Assembly: GCF_000498495.1 (NCBI RefSeq)
Contig: NZ_AVCS01000006.1
Location: 124,001 to 188,000 of the forward strand
Reading direction: 5' to 3'
Length of the DNA stretch: 64,000 bases
From: Flavobacterium enshiense DK69
Lineage (GTDB): Bacteria; Bacteroidota; Bacteroidia; Flavobacteriales; Flavobacteriaceae
Position numbers and translations under genes: made by a program. Under the pieces are notes generated by a model. The model was not told where the DNA came from, searched no databases, and saw only the letters and a program-made list of their open reading frames with translations. This document shows positions 27,187 to 35,914 of the stretch, in pieces. The stretch's first letter is position 1. Each line of letters starts with the position of its first letter.

Positions 27187-27597
27187 TTAACAGTGCTCGT
27201 TGAATGCGTCTTTAAGGTTTTCCGCGATTAATTCCGCAGGACGGCCTTCAATATGATGGCGTTCTAACATGTGAACCAACTCTCCGTTTTTAAATAAAGC
27301 CATACTTGGTGATGAAGGAGGGAACGGGAACATGTGCTGACGGGCAGCATCAACCGCTTCTTTATCCACACCTGCAAAAACCGTAATCAAATTGTCTGGT
27401 TTTTTACTGTTGTCTAAACTCATTTTTGCTCCCGGACGTGCATTTCTTGCCGCACAACCGCAAACCGAGTTTACTACTACCAATGTGGTTCCTTCTTTAG
27501 CTAAAGCGTTTTCAACTTCTTCAGCGGTATATAAATCCTGAAAACCGGCTTCTGTCAATTCAGCACGCATCGGTCTTACCATTTCTTCTGGATACAT
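27187..27597 (-). CDS. Bacilliredoxin (BrxA/BrxB, YphP/YqiW family)
   Basis: 136 residues, the usual family length. The redox motif is C46-G-C48 in [15 protein letters not shown], the CGC signature of bacilliredoxins, which remove bacillithiol from S-bacillithiolated proteins. A typical [20 protein letters not shown] follows. Its presence fits bacillithiol being the low-molecular-weight thiol; a BstA-type protein is encoded at 43790-44344. Monocistronic, with its own -7 box and terminator. Confidence 0.92.
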   Translation of the reverse strand: MYPEEMVRPMRAELTEAGFQDLYTAEEVENALAKEGTTLVVVNSVCGCAARNARPGAKMSLDNSKKPDNLITVFAGVDKEAVDAARQHMFPFPPSSPSMALFKNGELVHMLERHHIEGRPAELIAENLKDAFNEHC

Positions 27598-27624
27598 AAT
27601 TTAAATTTCTAAGTTAATGTGCCG

Positions 27625-27632
27625 CAAAGTTA
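27625..27632 (-). promoter_or_regulatory. Candidate -7 box for the bacilliredoxin gene
   Basis: TAACTTTG on the minus strand (TAnnTTTG) lies 28 bp upstream of the ATG. No good -33 match is present. Confidence 0.4.
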
Positions 27633-27665
27633 CAAAGTAAAATTGTAATTTTTGTTAGAATGTTG

Positions 27666-28139
27666 TTAATGAAAATCAGCGGCTTCTTTCAGTAAAACAA
27701 TCATGGTTTTGGCATCGGTAAATTCACTGATCTGTAACAAAATCGCGTTGTTTTGATCCAGGATTGAAAACGTAGGATAACTTATATTGCCATCAACTGT
27801 GGCGAGTTCCTCGGCCAATTCGTGTATGCCTGTGTTTTTGCCTTTCGGTTTATAGGAGAATGTCCGGTCTTTGATTACAATGGGTTCCTTACTTTCGGCA
27901 TCCAGGGAAACAAAATAGAAATTATCATTGAGCAACTGAATGACCTCCGGATTTTTAAACGTGGAGTTTTCCATCATTTTACAGTACTTGCACCATGACG
28001 TATGAACAAATACAAAAATGGGTTTGGGCTGCTGTTGCTCTAATTTTTCGGCTTCTTCAAACGAATATGTTTTCAATTGGGCAAAACTGTTCAGCGTTGC
28101 CCAAAAGAAAAAGAAAAGTACGAGATTGAGTTGTTTCAT
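27666..28139 (-). CDS. Exported thioredoxin-like protein
   Basis: 157 residues with a signal peptide (about 1-20, ending SFA) and a thioredoxin fold. The active site is C50-KY-C53 in HTSWCKYCKMMENSTF, of the DUF255/DsbD-gamma-like style with a lysine inside the CxxC. It should work as a periplasmic thiol reductant or chaperone. Its ATG abuts the stop codon of the TonB-dependent receptor gene, so the two are cotranscribed. It may keep cysteines of the receptor plug reduced (the plug has a CNVCN sequence), but that is inference. Confidence 0.85.
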   Translation of the reverse strand: MKQLNLVLFFFFWATLNSFAQLKTYSFEEAEKLEQQQPKPIFVFVHTSWCKYCKMMENSTFKNPEVIQLLNDNFYFVSLDAESKEPIVIKDRTFSYKPKGKNTGIHELAEELATVDGNISYPTFSILDQNNAILLQISEFTDAKTMIVLLKEAADFH

Positions 28140-30362
28140 TTATTTTAACGTATAGCGCAATCCGAAAAAGCCTCTGATTCCCTGATTCGGACCATACACA
28201 TAACCGGTATCGAAGGTTAGATTGTACGGATTGTTCTGATCTAGGTGCTGGTCAAACGGATCTTCCGCCCTTGCAATGATAAACGGATTGCCTTTGTTCG
28301 GGGTCCAATTTAATAAATTTTTGATTCCGCCATACAATTCAAAGTTTTTTAACTTATTGAAAGTGAATTGGATGTTCTGGATGCTCCAGGTTGGCGAGTA
28401 TTCTTTCCTTGGATCCAAATCACCAGCTAACGGCAAGCGCATCGGACCGTAAAGATTTCCCGTGTAATCGATGTCGAGGTATAATTTTCTAAGGCGATAA
28501 GAAACAGCCCATGTTCCAGAGAAGTTTTCCGTGAGTATCTGGTCGGTTGTTATGCCATGTTCCGTTTTAGTTACATCCATGAAAGTGACTCCTAAAATGA
28601 TTTTCAGCCCGTTTTGGAAAACGGCATCGGCATTTACACTGATTCCTTTGGTAACGGCATATCCGTTAAGGTTTTTATAAATAATCTTGTTGGGATCTGT
28701 ATCGTAATCCGGAGTGATCTGGTTGGTAAAATGGGTATACCAGGCAGAGGTTTCCAAAGCGATATAATCCCCGTCTTTGGAATAAAATTTCTTTAAATAG
28801 TTAATGTTCAGGTTGTAGGAACGTTCCGGCTCTAAATCCTCGAGGATCTCTACGTCCCTTGAACCCGTTAACGCCGAATGCTCTTCGGTAAACAGATTTA
28901 CGATTCGGAATCCGGTACCGGCATTAAATCGTAAAATCGAACTGTCATCCGGCGCCCATTTGTAGGCCAGACGCGGCGTGAAAATGTTTCCGTGATTATC
29001 ATTGTAATCGTAACGGATACCTAGCATCGCAGTGTGTTTTGCTGCCAAACGGATTTCATCCTGAGCAAAAAGGCTGGGGATCCAGTTTTCATCAGAAGTT
29101 GCGGTAGCCGGGGTATTGTCGTTATAGAACTGATAGCGGATGGCCGTTCCGAAAAGCAAATCATGACGGTTGATTTTTTTATCCCAGGTAAGCTGACCAA
29201 AACCAATTTTCTGTTGCGCCAAAAAAGGAACATCACCATAGACTGAATTCTGATCGTGGTCCGTGTATGAATAGGTCAACAGCATTTTTTCGGAAACAGG
29301 AAGTTCATAAGCGCCTAATAACTCCCAGCGTTTGGTGTATATGCTTTCACCGTAGACTTCATTGCCGCCTCTATATTTTTTCTCCCACTGCATTTCGCCT
29401 CCCCAACGATCTTCATAGAAGTAACGTCCGGCCATGGAAAAGAGTTTGTTGCTTTTGCGCTTGAAATTCCATTTTTGGAAAACGGAAATACGATCCTGTA
29501 AAGTTACATCGGTAAAATTATCGTGGTTGTTGTCGATGGGATTGCTATAGTTGAAGTAGTTTATACCGGTCAATATCGAAGCAGTGTTGTTAATATTCGC
29601 TTTAAAACCTATATCCGCGTTGACTTCGCCCCAAGTTGAGGCAAAAGCGTCGGCAAATACAAGGGGTGCGTTTTTTGGATTTTTTGTGATGATGTTGATC
29701 AATCCGCCCACGGCTTCACTTCCGTAGAGCGATGAGGCAGGCCCTTTTACGATTTCAACACGTTCCAAAAGCGAATTCGGAATTCCTGAAAGTCCGTATA
29801 CCGTTGATAATCCGCTCACAATCGGCATTCCGTCGATAAGAACCAAAGTATAAGGCCCTTCCAAACCGTTGATGTGAATATCCCCTGTATTGCAGACATT
29901 ACAATTCAATTGCGGGCGCACGCCGTTCACGTTTTGCAGGGCTTCAAAAATGGAAGCCGTTGGATTTTTTTTGAAAAAAGTGGGTTTGTAGACCTCTACC
30001 GGTACGGGGCTTTCCAAACGATTTACCGCTTTCAGGGTTCCGGTTACCACGACTTCGTCCAGCGAATTGGTTTCTTTCAGATCAAAATCCATGATGATTT
30101 CTGTCGTGTCTGAAAGCATTATTTTTTTTCTGACCGGTCGAAATCCGGAGTGAGATACCACGATTTCATAATTGCCTTTGGGTATATTGTTTATGCTGTA
30201 ATTACCCAGACTGTCGGTGGCGGTCCTCATATTGGTTTTGTGTAATGAGACGTTGGCCAGTTCAATCGGAAGACCTAAGGACGTAACTTTTCCTTTAAGA
30301 GTTGTTTGTCCGAAGGTTGCGATAGTCAATAAAAGGAAACTTATGTAAATTAGATTTTTCAC
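28140..30362 (-). CDS. TonB-dependent receptor, probably for a metal or metal chelate
   Basis: 740 residues from a GTG start. Signal peptide about 1-18, a carboxypeptidase-regulatory-like beta-sandwich (about 20-95), a plug domain (about 115-225) and a 22-strand barrel ending in FFGLRYTLK with the expected aromatic outer-membrane end. The plug carries an unusual LNCNVCNTGDIHINGLEG segment with two close cysteines. It imports a ligand across the outer membrane using TonB energy. Its promoter overlaps a DtxR/MntR-like palindrome and it is divergent from that regulator and from mntH, so manganese or iron is the best guess for the cargo. Confidence 0.9.
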   Translation of the reverse strand: MKNLIYISFLLLTIATFGQTTLKGKVTSLGLPIELANVSLHKTNMRTATDSLGNYSINNIPKGNYEIVVSHSGFRPVRKKIMLSDTTEIIMDFDLKETNSLDEVVVTGTLKAVNRLESPVPVEVYKPTFFKKNPTASIFEALQNVNGVRPQLNCNVCNTGDIHINGLEGPYTLVLIDGMPIVSGLSTVYGLSGIPNSLLERVEIVKGPASSLYGSEAVGGLINIITKNPKNAPLVFADAFASTWGEVNADIGFKANINNTASILTGINYFNYSNPIDNNHDNFTDVTLQDRISVFQKWNFKRKSNKLFSMAGRYFYEDRWGGEMQWEKKYRGGNEVYGESIYTKRWELLGAYELPVSEKMLLTYSYTDHDQNSVYGDVPFLAQQKIGFGQLTWDKKINRHDLLFGTAIRYQFYNDNTPATATSDENWIPSLFAQDEIRLAAKHTAMLGIRYDYNDNHGNIFTPRLAYKWAPDDSSILRFNAGTGFRIVNLFTEEHSALTGSRDVEILEDLEPERSYNLNINYLKKFYSKDGDYIALETSAWYTHFTNQITPDYDTDPNKIIYKNLNGYAVTKGISVNADAVFQNGLKIILGVTFMDVTKTEHGITTDQILTENFSGTWAVSYRLRKLYLDIDYTGNLYGPMRLPLAGDLDPRKEYSPTWSIQNIQFTFNKLKNFELYGGIKNLLNWTPNKGNPFIIARAEDPFDQHLDQNNPYNLTFDTGYVYGPNQGIRGFFGLRYTLK

Positions 30363-30393
30363 AATTATATTTTAGTCGGTGTGTAAATAAAAA

Positions 30394-30409
30394 TTTAGGC
30401 AAAACTAAA
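30394..30409. promoter_or_regulatory. Candidate DtxR/MntR operator overlapping the receptor -7 box
   Basis: TTTAGG-CAAA-ACTAAA is a near-perfect 16-bp palindrome (one mismatched pair) placed centrally in the 100-bp gap between the receptor gene and the regulator gene. On the minus strand it contains TAGTTTTG (30400-30407), a perfect TAnnTTTG -7 box for the receptor. Binding here would block the receptor promoter directly. Confidence 0.55.
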
Positions 30410-30435
30410 AATATATTTTGAATTAAAAAAATTTG

Positions 30436-30443
30436 TATTTTTG
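30436..30443 (+). promoter_or_regulatory. Candidate -7 box for the metal regulator gene
   Basis: TATTTTTG lies 19 bp before the ATG at 30463. A TTTTG at 30416-30420 is closer than the usual -33 spacing. Confidence 0.4.
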
Positions 30444-30462
30444 GAAACGTAAAAAAAATGTA

Positions 30463-31119
30463 ATGACATATTCTGAAGAAAATTACCTGAAAGCGATATA
30501 TCATCTTTCGTTAACCCAAAAACAGGGCGTGAGTACCAATGCTATTGCAGGCATGGTAGAAAGTAAGGCTTCGTCTGTGACTGATATGATAAAAAAATTG
30601 GCGGAGAAGGAATTGGTAATTTATCAGAAATATCAAGGTGTCATGTTAACCGATAAAGGATTGCTGGCAGCCAAAATGATTGTGAGAAAGCACCGCTTAT
30701 GGGAAGTCTTTCTGGTGGAAAAGTTGGATTTCGCTTGGGATGAGGTGCATGATGTAGCTGAAGAGCTGGAACACATTAAATCGGAAAAACTGATAAACAA
30801 ACTGGACGCTTTTTTAGGTTTTCCGACTGAAGATCCGCACGGCGATCCAATCCCTGATCGAAATGGGAATATCGTTAAAGTTGAAAAACAGTTGTTGTCG
30901 GAGTTTGAAGTTGGACAAACCGGAATTTGTGTTGGCGTAAAAGATTCGTCATCGAGTTTTTTACAATATTTGGATAAACAGCAGATTGCCTTAGGCTCTA
31001 AAATAAAAATAATTGCAAAAGAAAGTTTCGATATGTCGCTGACCATTGAAGTGGAAAAGAAACATATGATTATTTCGAATAAAATTGCAAGTAATCTTTT
31101 TGCAAAAATCGTTTCATAA
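30463..31119 (+). CDS. mntR: DtxR/MntR-family metal-dependent regulator
   Basis: 218 residues from the ATG at 30463 (MTYSEENYLKAIYHL, the family's usual opening); the longer in-frame start ten codons upstream lies in promoter DNA. The winged helix is about 1-62, the metal-binding/dimerisation domain about 63-140 (HRLWEVFLVEKL, DPHGDPIP), and an SH3/FeoA-like C-terminal domain about 145-218. In this family a metal-loaded dimer represses uptake genes. It sits 5 bp before mntH and divergent from a TonB receptor. Mn versus Fe selectivity is not certain from sequence, so the symbol is provisional. Confidence 0.88.
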   Translation: MTYSEENYLKAIYHLSLTQKQGVSTNAIAGMVESKASSVTDMIKKLAEKELVIYQKYQGVMLTDKGLLAAKMIVRKHRLWEVFLVEKLDFAWDEVHDVAEELEHIKSEKLINKLDAFLGFPTEDPHGDPIPDRNGNIVKVEKQLLSEFEVGQTGICVGVKDSSSSFLQYLDKQQIALGSKIKIIAKESFDMSLTIEVEKKHMIISNKIASNLFAKIVS

Positions 31120-31124
31120 ACAAG

Positions 31125-33008
31125 ATGACAACAAAAACAAAATCTTTAGAAGAAGTACACGAATCGGTATCGGTTGTTCATCATACTTCGATCTGGAAAA
31201 AAATACTAGCCTTCTTCGGGCCGGCCTACATGGTGAGCGTTGGTTATATGGATCCGGGGAACTGGGCGACCGATATCGCCGGGGGAAGTCAGTTCGGCTA
31301 TACTCTGATTTGGGTTTTGCTGATGTCGAACATCATGGCCTTATTGCTTCAGAGTCTGAGTGCTCGTTTGGGGATTGTCCGCCAGCGTGATTTGGCACAG
31401 GCTTCCCGTGATACGTATTCCCGACCGGTGAATTTCGTATTGTATTTTTTAGCCGAAATCGCAATTGCTGCCTGTGATTTGGCTGAAGTTTTAGGAATGG
31501 CCATCGGTTTGCAGCTACTTTTTGAAATCCCATTGCTTTGGGGCGTGAGCATCACCATGTTGGATACGTTCCTGCTTCTTTTCCTTATGAACAAGGGAAT
31601 TAAGAAAATGGAAGCGTTTATTATAGTGCTGGTGGCGATTATCGGACTTTCGTTTCTGGTGGAAATGTTTCTGGCCAAACCGGAAATTACAGAAATCGCC
31701 AAAGGAATGGTTCCTTCTATTCCGAACAGCACCGCTTTGTATATTGCTATCGGAATTATTGGAGCGACGGTTATGCCACACAATCTCTATCTGCATTCGT
31801 CTTTAGTTCAGACCCGAAAATTCGACCGAACCGCAAGTGGGGTTAAGCAGGCTATCCGATATAATTTCTTTGACTCGCTAATTGCGCTGAATCTGGCGTT
31901 TTTGGTAAATGCCGCGATTTTAATTTTGGCTGCGGCTACCTTTTATAAGAGCGGAATGTTTGATGTGGCCGAAATTCAGGATGCCTATAAATTTTTGGAA
32001 CCGCTATTGGGAAGTCATTGGGCACCTACGTTATTCGCAGTTGCTTTGATTGCGGCAGGGCAGAGTTCGACAATTACAGGAACGTTGGCGGGTCAGATTG
32101 TGATGGAAGGGTATCTGAATCTGAGGATTCAGCCTTGGGTACGCCGAATCATTACACGTTTGATTGCTATTGTTCCGGCTTTTATCGCGATAGTGTATTT
32201 TGGAGAATCCGCAACGGGAAAATTACTAATTTTAAGTCAGGTAATTTTGAGTCTGCAATTGGGATTTGCTATTATCCCTTTAATCCATTTTGTAAGTGAT
32301 GATAAAAAAATGAGAGGTTTCGCCATTGGTAAATATACTAAAATTGCAGCGTGGTTAATCGCTTTGGTAATAGTTTCGCTTAATGCCCGTTTGGTTTTTG
32401 ACGAAATCAAAGGTTGGATTGAAACCTCCGAGAATCCTGTTTATATCTGGGTTTTTGTGGTTCCGTTAGCTGTTGCGGCTGCATTGCTTTTAATCTATAT
32501 TATTGTCAAACCTTTTATTGAAAAGAGTATGGCAACACCAACTTTGGTGCCGCATATAAAAGAGATTGTAGTGAAGGAAGCCGAAAAACCTATCGTTTAT
32601 TCGAAAATAGCCATCGCATTGGATTTTTCGAAAACCGATCAGAAAAGTATTGAAAGTGCTTTGCAGTTGGGAGGCAAGGAAGCCCAGTACACGATTATGC
32701 ACGTAGTGGAATCGGTTGGGGCAATGGTGTATGGTGATGAAATCGCGGATTTTGAGACGACAAGCGATCTTGGCTATCTGGAAAAATACAAGGCCGCTTT
32801 GGAAGAAAAAGGATATAAGGTAAATGTGCAATTGGATTTCGGAGTTCCGAAGGTCAGCATTCCGAAAATGGTTAACGAAGGCGATTTTGATATTCTGATT
32901 CTTGGTGCGCACGGTCATAACTGGTTTAAAGATATGTTGTTCGGAACTACTGTGAATGCAGTTCGTCATAGTATTCGTATTCCGCTGTTGATTATTCAGC
33001 ATCAATAA
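31125..33008 (+). CDS. mntH: Nramp-type Mn2+/Fe2+ transporter fused to a universal stress domain
   Basis: 627 residues. Residues about 25-470 are the Nramp transporter of 11 or so helices, with the metal-binding MDPGNWATD in helix 1 and MPHNLYLHSSLVQTR in helix 6. Residues about 485-627 are a cytoplasmic universal-stress-protein domain beginning YSKIAIALDFSKTDQKS. It keeps the complete nucleotide-binding signature G-2x-G-9x-G-T (GAHGHNWFKDMLFGTT). ATP or another nucleotide might therefore gate uptake. Ordinary MntH is about 410-450 residues, so the extra domain is a real fusion. It follows the regulator gene by 5 bp. Confidence 0.92.
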   Translation: MTTKTKSLEEVHESVSVVHHTSIWKKILAFFGPAYMVSVGYMDPGNWATDIAGGSQFGYTLIWVLLMSNIMALLLQSLSARLGIVRQRDLAQASRDTYSRPVNFVLYFLAEIAIAACDLAEVLGMAIGLQLLFEIPLLWGVSITMLDTFLLLFLMNKGIKKMEAFIIVLVAIIGLSFLVEMFLAKPEITEIAKGMVPSIPNSTALYIAIGIIGATVMPHNLYLHSSLVQTRKFDRTASGVKQAIRYNFFDSLIALNLAFLVNAAILILAAATFYKSGMFDVAEIQDAYKFLEPLLGSHWAPTLFAVALIAAGQSSTITGTLAGQIVMEGYLNLRIQPWVRRIITRLIAIVPAFIAIVYFGESATGKLLILSQVILSLQLGFAIIPLIHFVSDDKKMRGFAIGKYTKIAAWLIALVIVSLNARLVFDEIKGWIETSENPVYIWVFVVPLAVAAALLLIYIIVKPFIEKSMATPTLVPHIKEIVVKEAEKPIVYSKIAIALDFSKTDQKSIESALQLGGKEAQYTIMHVVESVGAMVYGDEIADFETTSDLGYLEKYKAALEEKGYKVNVQLDFGVPKVSIPKMVNEGDFDILILGAHGHNWFKDMLFGTTVNAVRHSIRIPLLIIQHQ

Positions 33009-33019
33009 ATAGTTTAGCA

Positions 33020-33415
33020 ATGAAAAATAAAATATTAGTTTACAGTATTGGACTTTTGATGGCAACGTGCGGCACAACCAAAATTAAGGGTGATATCATC
33101 AACCAGAAACTGGATGTAAAATCCGGAAAGGAAATCGTTTTGGTAAAAGTTATTAATGATTCCCGTTGTCCCGAGGGTGTGGAATGTGTTTGGGCCGGAG
33201 AAGTTATGTTTGAAGTAGCAGCGTACGAAAATGGGAAAGTGGCGGAACAGGTACAATTCACACTGAACAAGAATACTTCCGAAGCCATTAAAGATTGGTT
33301 TGTTCTCCATCTCCCTGAAAGCAAGAAGGGGCTTAAAACAATAGAAGTTTTGCCTTATCCTAAAGACGGTGTAAAAATACGTCCGGAAGAGTATTACATC
33401 AAACTGGTTTATTAG
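33020..33415 (+). CDS. Small exported protein of unknown function
   Basis: 131 residues with a hydrophobic N-terminus and C17 in LMATCGTTK, a weak lipobox (Thr at -1). The body contains DSRCPEGVECVWAGE, a two-cysteine motif found in a family of small Bacteroidota exported proteins with no known activity; the cysteines may form a disulfide. It starts 11 bp after mntH and is likely cotranscribed, linking it to metal uptake. Its stop codon overlaps the stop of the convergent small FeoB-associated gene by 4 bp. Confidence 0.78.
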   Translation: MKNKILVYSIGLLMATCGTTKIKGDIINQKLDVKSGKEIVLVKVINDSRCPEGVECVWAGEVMFEVAAYENGKVAEQVQFTLNKNTSEAIKDWFVLHLPESKKGLKTIEVLPYPKDGVKIRPEEYYIKLVY

Positions 33416-33543
33416 TTACAACAGGTGTTGTCACTTCCGCAATTTTTACTGTTCTTCTTCTTTTTTCCGACGAATTTCTTCCATAGAAACGCAAGGGAAA
33501 ATCCCAATAGTAAGTAAACGACTATTTCCTGAAAATCAATCAT
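33412..33543 (-). CDS. FeoB-associated cysteine-rich membrane protein (43 aa)
   Basis: A 43-residue gene. It starts with ATG at 33543, only 1 bp after the feoB stop. One membrane helix (about 7-21, IVVYLLLGFSLAFLW) is followed by a basic stretch (KKKK) and a cysteine-rich tail (NCGSDNTCCN). This is the pattern of FeoB-associated Cys-rich membrane proteins, which sit third in feoA-feoB operons and may work like FeoC or as an iron-handling partner. The last 4 bp overlap, tail to tail, with the mntH-linked exported-protein gene. Confidence 0.85.
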   Translation of the reverse strand: MIDFQEIVVYLLLGFSLAFLWKKFVGKKKKNSKNCGSDNTCCN

Positions 33544-33544
33544 C

Positions 33545-35647
33545 TTATTTTAGTATTTGATATGCAATTAGCGAGACAGTATAAGCAAAACCGCTCATAA
33601 AAAGCAACTGTACCATTGGCCATTTCCACGAATTTGTTTCTCTTTTGGTGATTGCCAATGTTGAAATACACTGCATGGCGAAGGCATAGAAAAACAGTAA
33701 CGAAACGCCGGTGGCCAGATTGAAAATTTTCGTTCCGGTTATCGGATGTATTTCGGCGGCCATTCGGTTTTTAATAGTCGTTTCTTCGTCAGAATGGCTT
33801 CCCACGCTGTAAATGGTGGCCAGCGATCCCACGAAAACCTCACGCGCGGCAAAAGAACTTACCACAGCGATTCCGATTTTCCAGTCGTAACCCAAAGGCT
33901 TGATAATAGGTTCAATGGATTTTCCGACAATTCCTATATAAGAGTTTTCTAACTTATAAGAAGCTACCAAATCGTCTTTATCCCCGGAAACCTCCTTGTT
34001 CTGCAATTGTGTGGTGATGATTTTTTCAGCGTCATGGAAGGTTTCATCCGGACCATGAGAACCCAAAAACCATAAGATAACCGACAGTGCTAAAATGATT
34101 TTTCCGGCACCTGTAACAAACGATTTTGTCTTTTCAACTACGTTAATGGCTACGTTTTTGAACATCGGCACTTTGTAACTTGGCATTTCCACCACAAAGT
34201 AGGAGTGCGATTTTATTTTAAGGATTTTGTTTAAAATATAGGCTGAAAATATAGCCATTCCAAAGCCTAGCAGGTACAAGGTCATTAAGGTTAATCCCTG
34301 CATATTAAATATTCCGAAAAGTCTTTTTTCTGGTACAATTAATGAGATCAGGATGGCATAAACTGGTAAACGTGCCGAACAGGTGGTGAAAGGCGTGACC
34401 AAAATTGTTATCAGTCGTTCTTTCCAGTTTTCAATATTACGGGCTGCCATAATAGCCGGAATAGCGCAGGCAGTTCCTGAAATTAACGGGACAACGCTTT
34501 TTCCGCTCAAACCAAATTTTCGCATGATTTTATCCATAAGGAAAACCACACGGCTCATATACCCGCTTTCTTCCAAGACCGAAATGAACAGGAATAGGAA
34601 GGCAATCTGCGGAATGAAAATAATGATACCACCCAAGCCTGGGATAATTCCTTCGGAAATCAGGTCGGTTAAAACGCCGGCTGGGAGATGAATTTTGGCA
34701 TACGTGCTTAAACTCGCAAAGCTACTGTCAATAAAATCCATCGGGATACTGGACCAATCAAAAATCGATTGGAAAATCAGCATCATTATGGCGAAGAAAA
34801 TGACGTAGCCGAAAACTTTATGGGTGAGCACTCTGTCTATCCGTTCTCTGATATCGGTTGCTTTCGATTTATCTACGGTGTAACCAATTTTCAGCGTATC
34901 ATTTATAAACTGATAGCGTTTAACAGTCTCTTTTTGCTGAAGCCTTTTTAATTCGGCCTGCGGTTTGGCAAACGAATTGGCTTCGATGGTATTACGGTGA
35001 AGATTCGCGAAATTTACATCCTGCGTGATAACAAGCCATAATTTATATAGTAACTGATTCGGGAACGCACGGCGAAGATTGTCGAAATATTCGGGATCAA
35101 TGCTGGATGCGTTCAAACACGGTTCCGTAGGAAGCTCGTGATGGTTGATAATCAGTTTTTTTAACTCTTCGATCCCGGTTTTTTTTCGGGAACTTACCAG
35201 TGCAATCTTGGTTTTAAGTTGTTCCTCCAAAAACGGAATGTCTAAGGAAATACCCTTCGCAGTCATCCTGTCGGACATATTGATCACCAAAATTGTCGGG
35301 ATTTCCAGATCTTTAATCTGTGTGAAAAGCAACAGGTTTCGCTTTAAGTTTTCCACTTCGGAAACCACGACCGCCACATCTGGGAAATTGGCGTCATTTT
35401 TATTCATAAGCAACTCGATTACCACGCTTTCATCCATCGAACTTGCGTTCAGGCTGTAGGTGCCGGGTAAATCAAGAATTGTTGCTTTGCTGTATTCGGA
35501 TAGTTTTGCGAAACCTACTTTTTTATCAACGGTAATTCCTGGGTAGTTACCTACCTGCTGGTTTAGTCCTGTCAATTCATTGAAGACGGAAGTTTTTCCA
35601 ACATTCGGATTTCCAATTAAGGCTACTTTTATGGTATTACGGTTCAT
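33545..35647 (-). CDS. feoB: Ferrous iron transporter FeoB
   Basis: 700 residues. The N-terminal GTPase domain has G1 GNPNVGKTSVFN (about 11-22), G3 DLPGTYSL and G4 NMSD. A helical GDI-like spacer follows, then the membrane domain with two Gate regions (SVLEESGYMSRV, ISGTACAIPAIMAARN). It moves Fe2+ across the inner membrane. It follows feoA by 3 bp and precedes the small Cys-rich gene by 1 bp, so feoA-feoB-orf43 is a compact operon. It converges on the mntR-mntH transcript. Confidence 0.96.
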   Translation of the reverse strand: MNRNTIKVALIGNPNVGKTSVFNELTGLNQQVGNYPGITVDKKVGFAKLSEYSKATILDLPGTYSLNASSMDESVVIELLMNKNDANFPDVAVVVSEVENLKRNLLLFTQIKDLEIPTILVINMSDRMTAKGISLDIPFLEEQLKTKIALVSSRKKTGIEELKKLIINHHELPTEPCLNASSIDPEYFDNLRRAFPNQLLYKLWLVITQDVNFANLHRNTIEANSFAKPQAELKRLQQKETVKRYQFINDTLKIGYTVDKSKATDIRERIDRVLTHKVFGYVIFFAIMMLIFQSIFDWSSIPMDFIDSSFASLSTYAKIHLPAGVLTDLISEGIIPGLGGIIIFIPQIAFLFLFISVLEESGYMSRVVFLMDKIMRKFGLSGKSVVPLISGTACAIPAIMAARNIENWKERLITILVTPFTTCSARLPVYAILISLIVPEKRLFGIFNMQGLTLMTLYLLGFGMAIFSAYILNKILKIKSHSYFVVEMPSYKVPMFKNVAINVVEKTKSFVTGAGKIILALSVILWFLGSHGPDETFHDAEKIITTQLQNKEVSGDKDDLVASYKLENSYIGIVGKSIEPIIKPLGYDWKIGIAVVSSFAAREVFVGSLATIYSVGSHSDEETTIKNRMAAEIHPITGTKIFNLATGVSLLFFYAFAMQCISTLAITKRETNSWKWPMVQLLFMSGFAYTVSLIAYQILK

Positions 35648-35650
35648 AAA

Positions 35651-35887
35651 TCAGGGCTCCTCTATGATTTCAATACAAATCTCTTTTGCAGTTTCCAATC
35701 GAATAGCCACATGACTGTCGTTAACAGTAACGTACAACGGATCACCAAACGGAGCCACTTGTAAAAGCGTAACCTCGTTTCCGGGTAAGCAGCCCATTTC
35801 GATTAATTTCAACGGAATCTCATCGACGTTAAAATCTCGAATGACGGCTTTTTGTTTGCGTTGCAGTTGTGCTAAGGTAAGAGTCAA
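35651..35887 (-). CDS. feoA: Ferrous iron transport protein A
   Basis: 78-residue SH3-like protein that assists FeoB at the cytoplasmic face. The conserved order is visible: LIEMGCLPGNEVTLLQVAPF, then GDPLYVTVNDSHVAIRLETAKEI. The start is a TTG (codon at 35885-35887), since no ATG lies upstream of the conserved N-terminal strand. Three bp separate it from feoB. Low initiation efficiency from TTG could limit FeoA, but this is inference. Confidence 0.92.
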   Translation of the reverse strand: MTLTLAQLQRKQKAVIRDFNVDEIPLKLIEMGCLPGNEVTLLQVAPFGDPLYVTVNDSHVAIRLETAKEICIEIIEEP

Positions 35888-35892
35888 ACTTT

Positions 35893-35914
35893 ATTTAGAT
35901 TGAATTTAGATTGC
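35893..35914. repeat. 11-bp tandem duplication in the feoA leader
   Basis: ATTTAGATTGA is followed directly by ATTTAGATTGC, differing at the last base. It fills the space between the candidate -7 box and the TTG start and could be a regulator or leader element. Confidence 0.5.
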
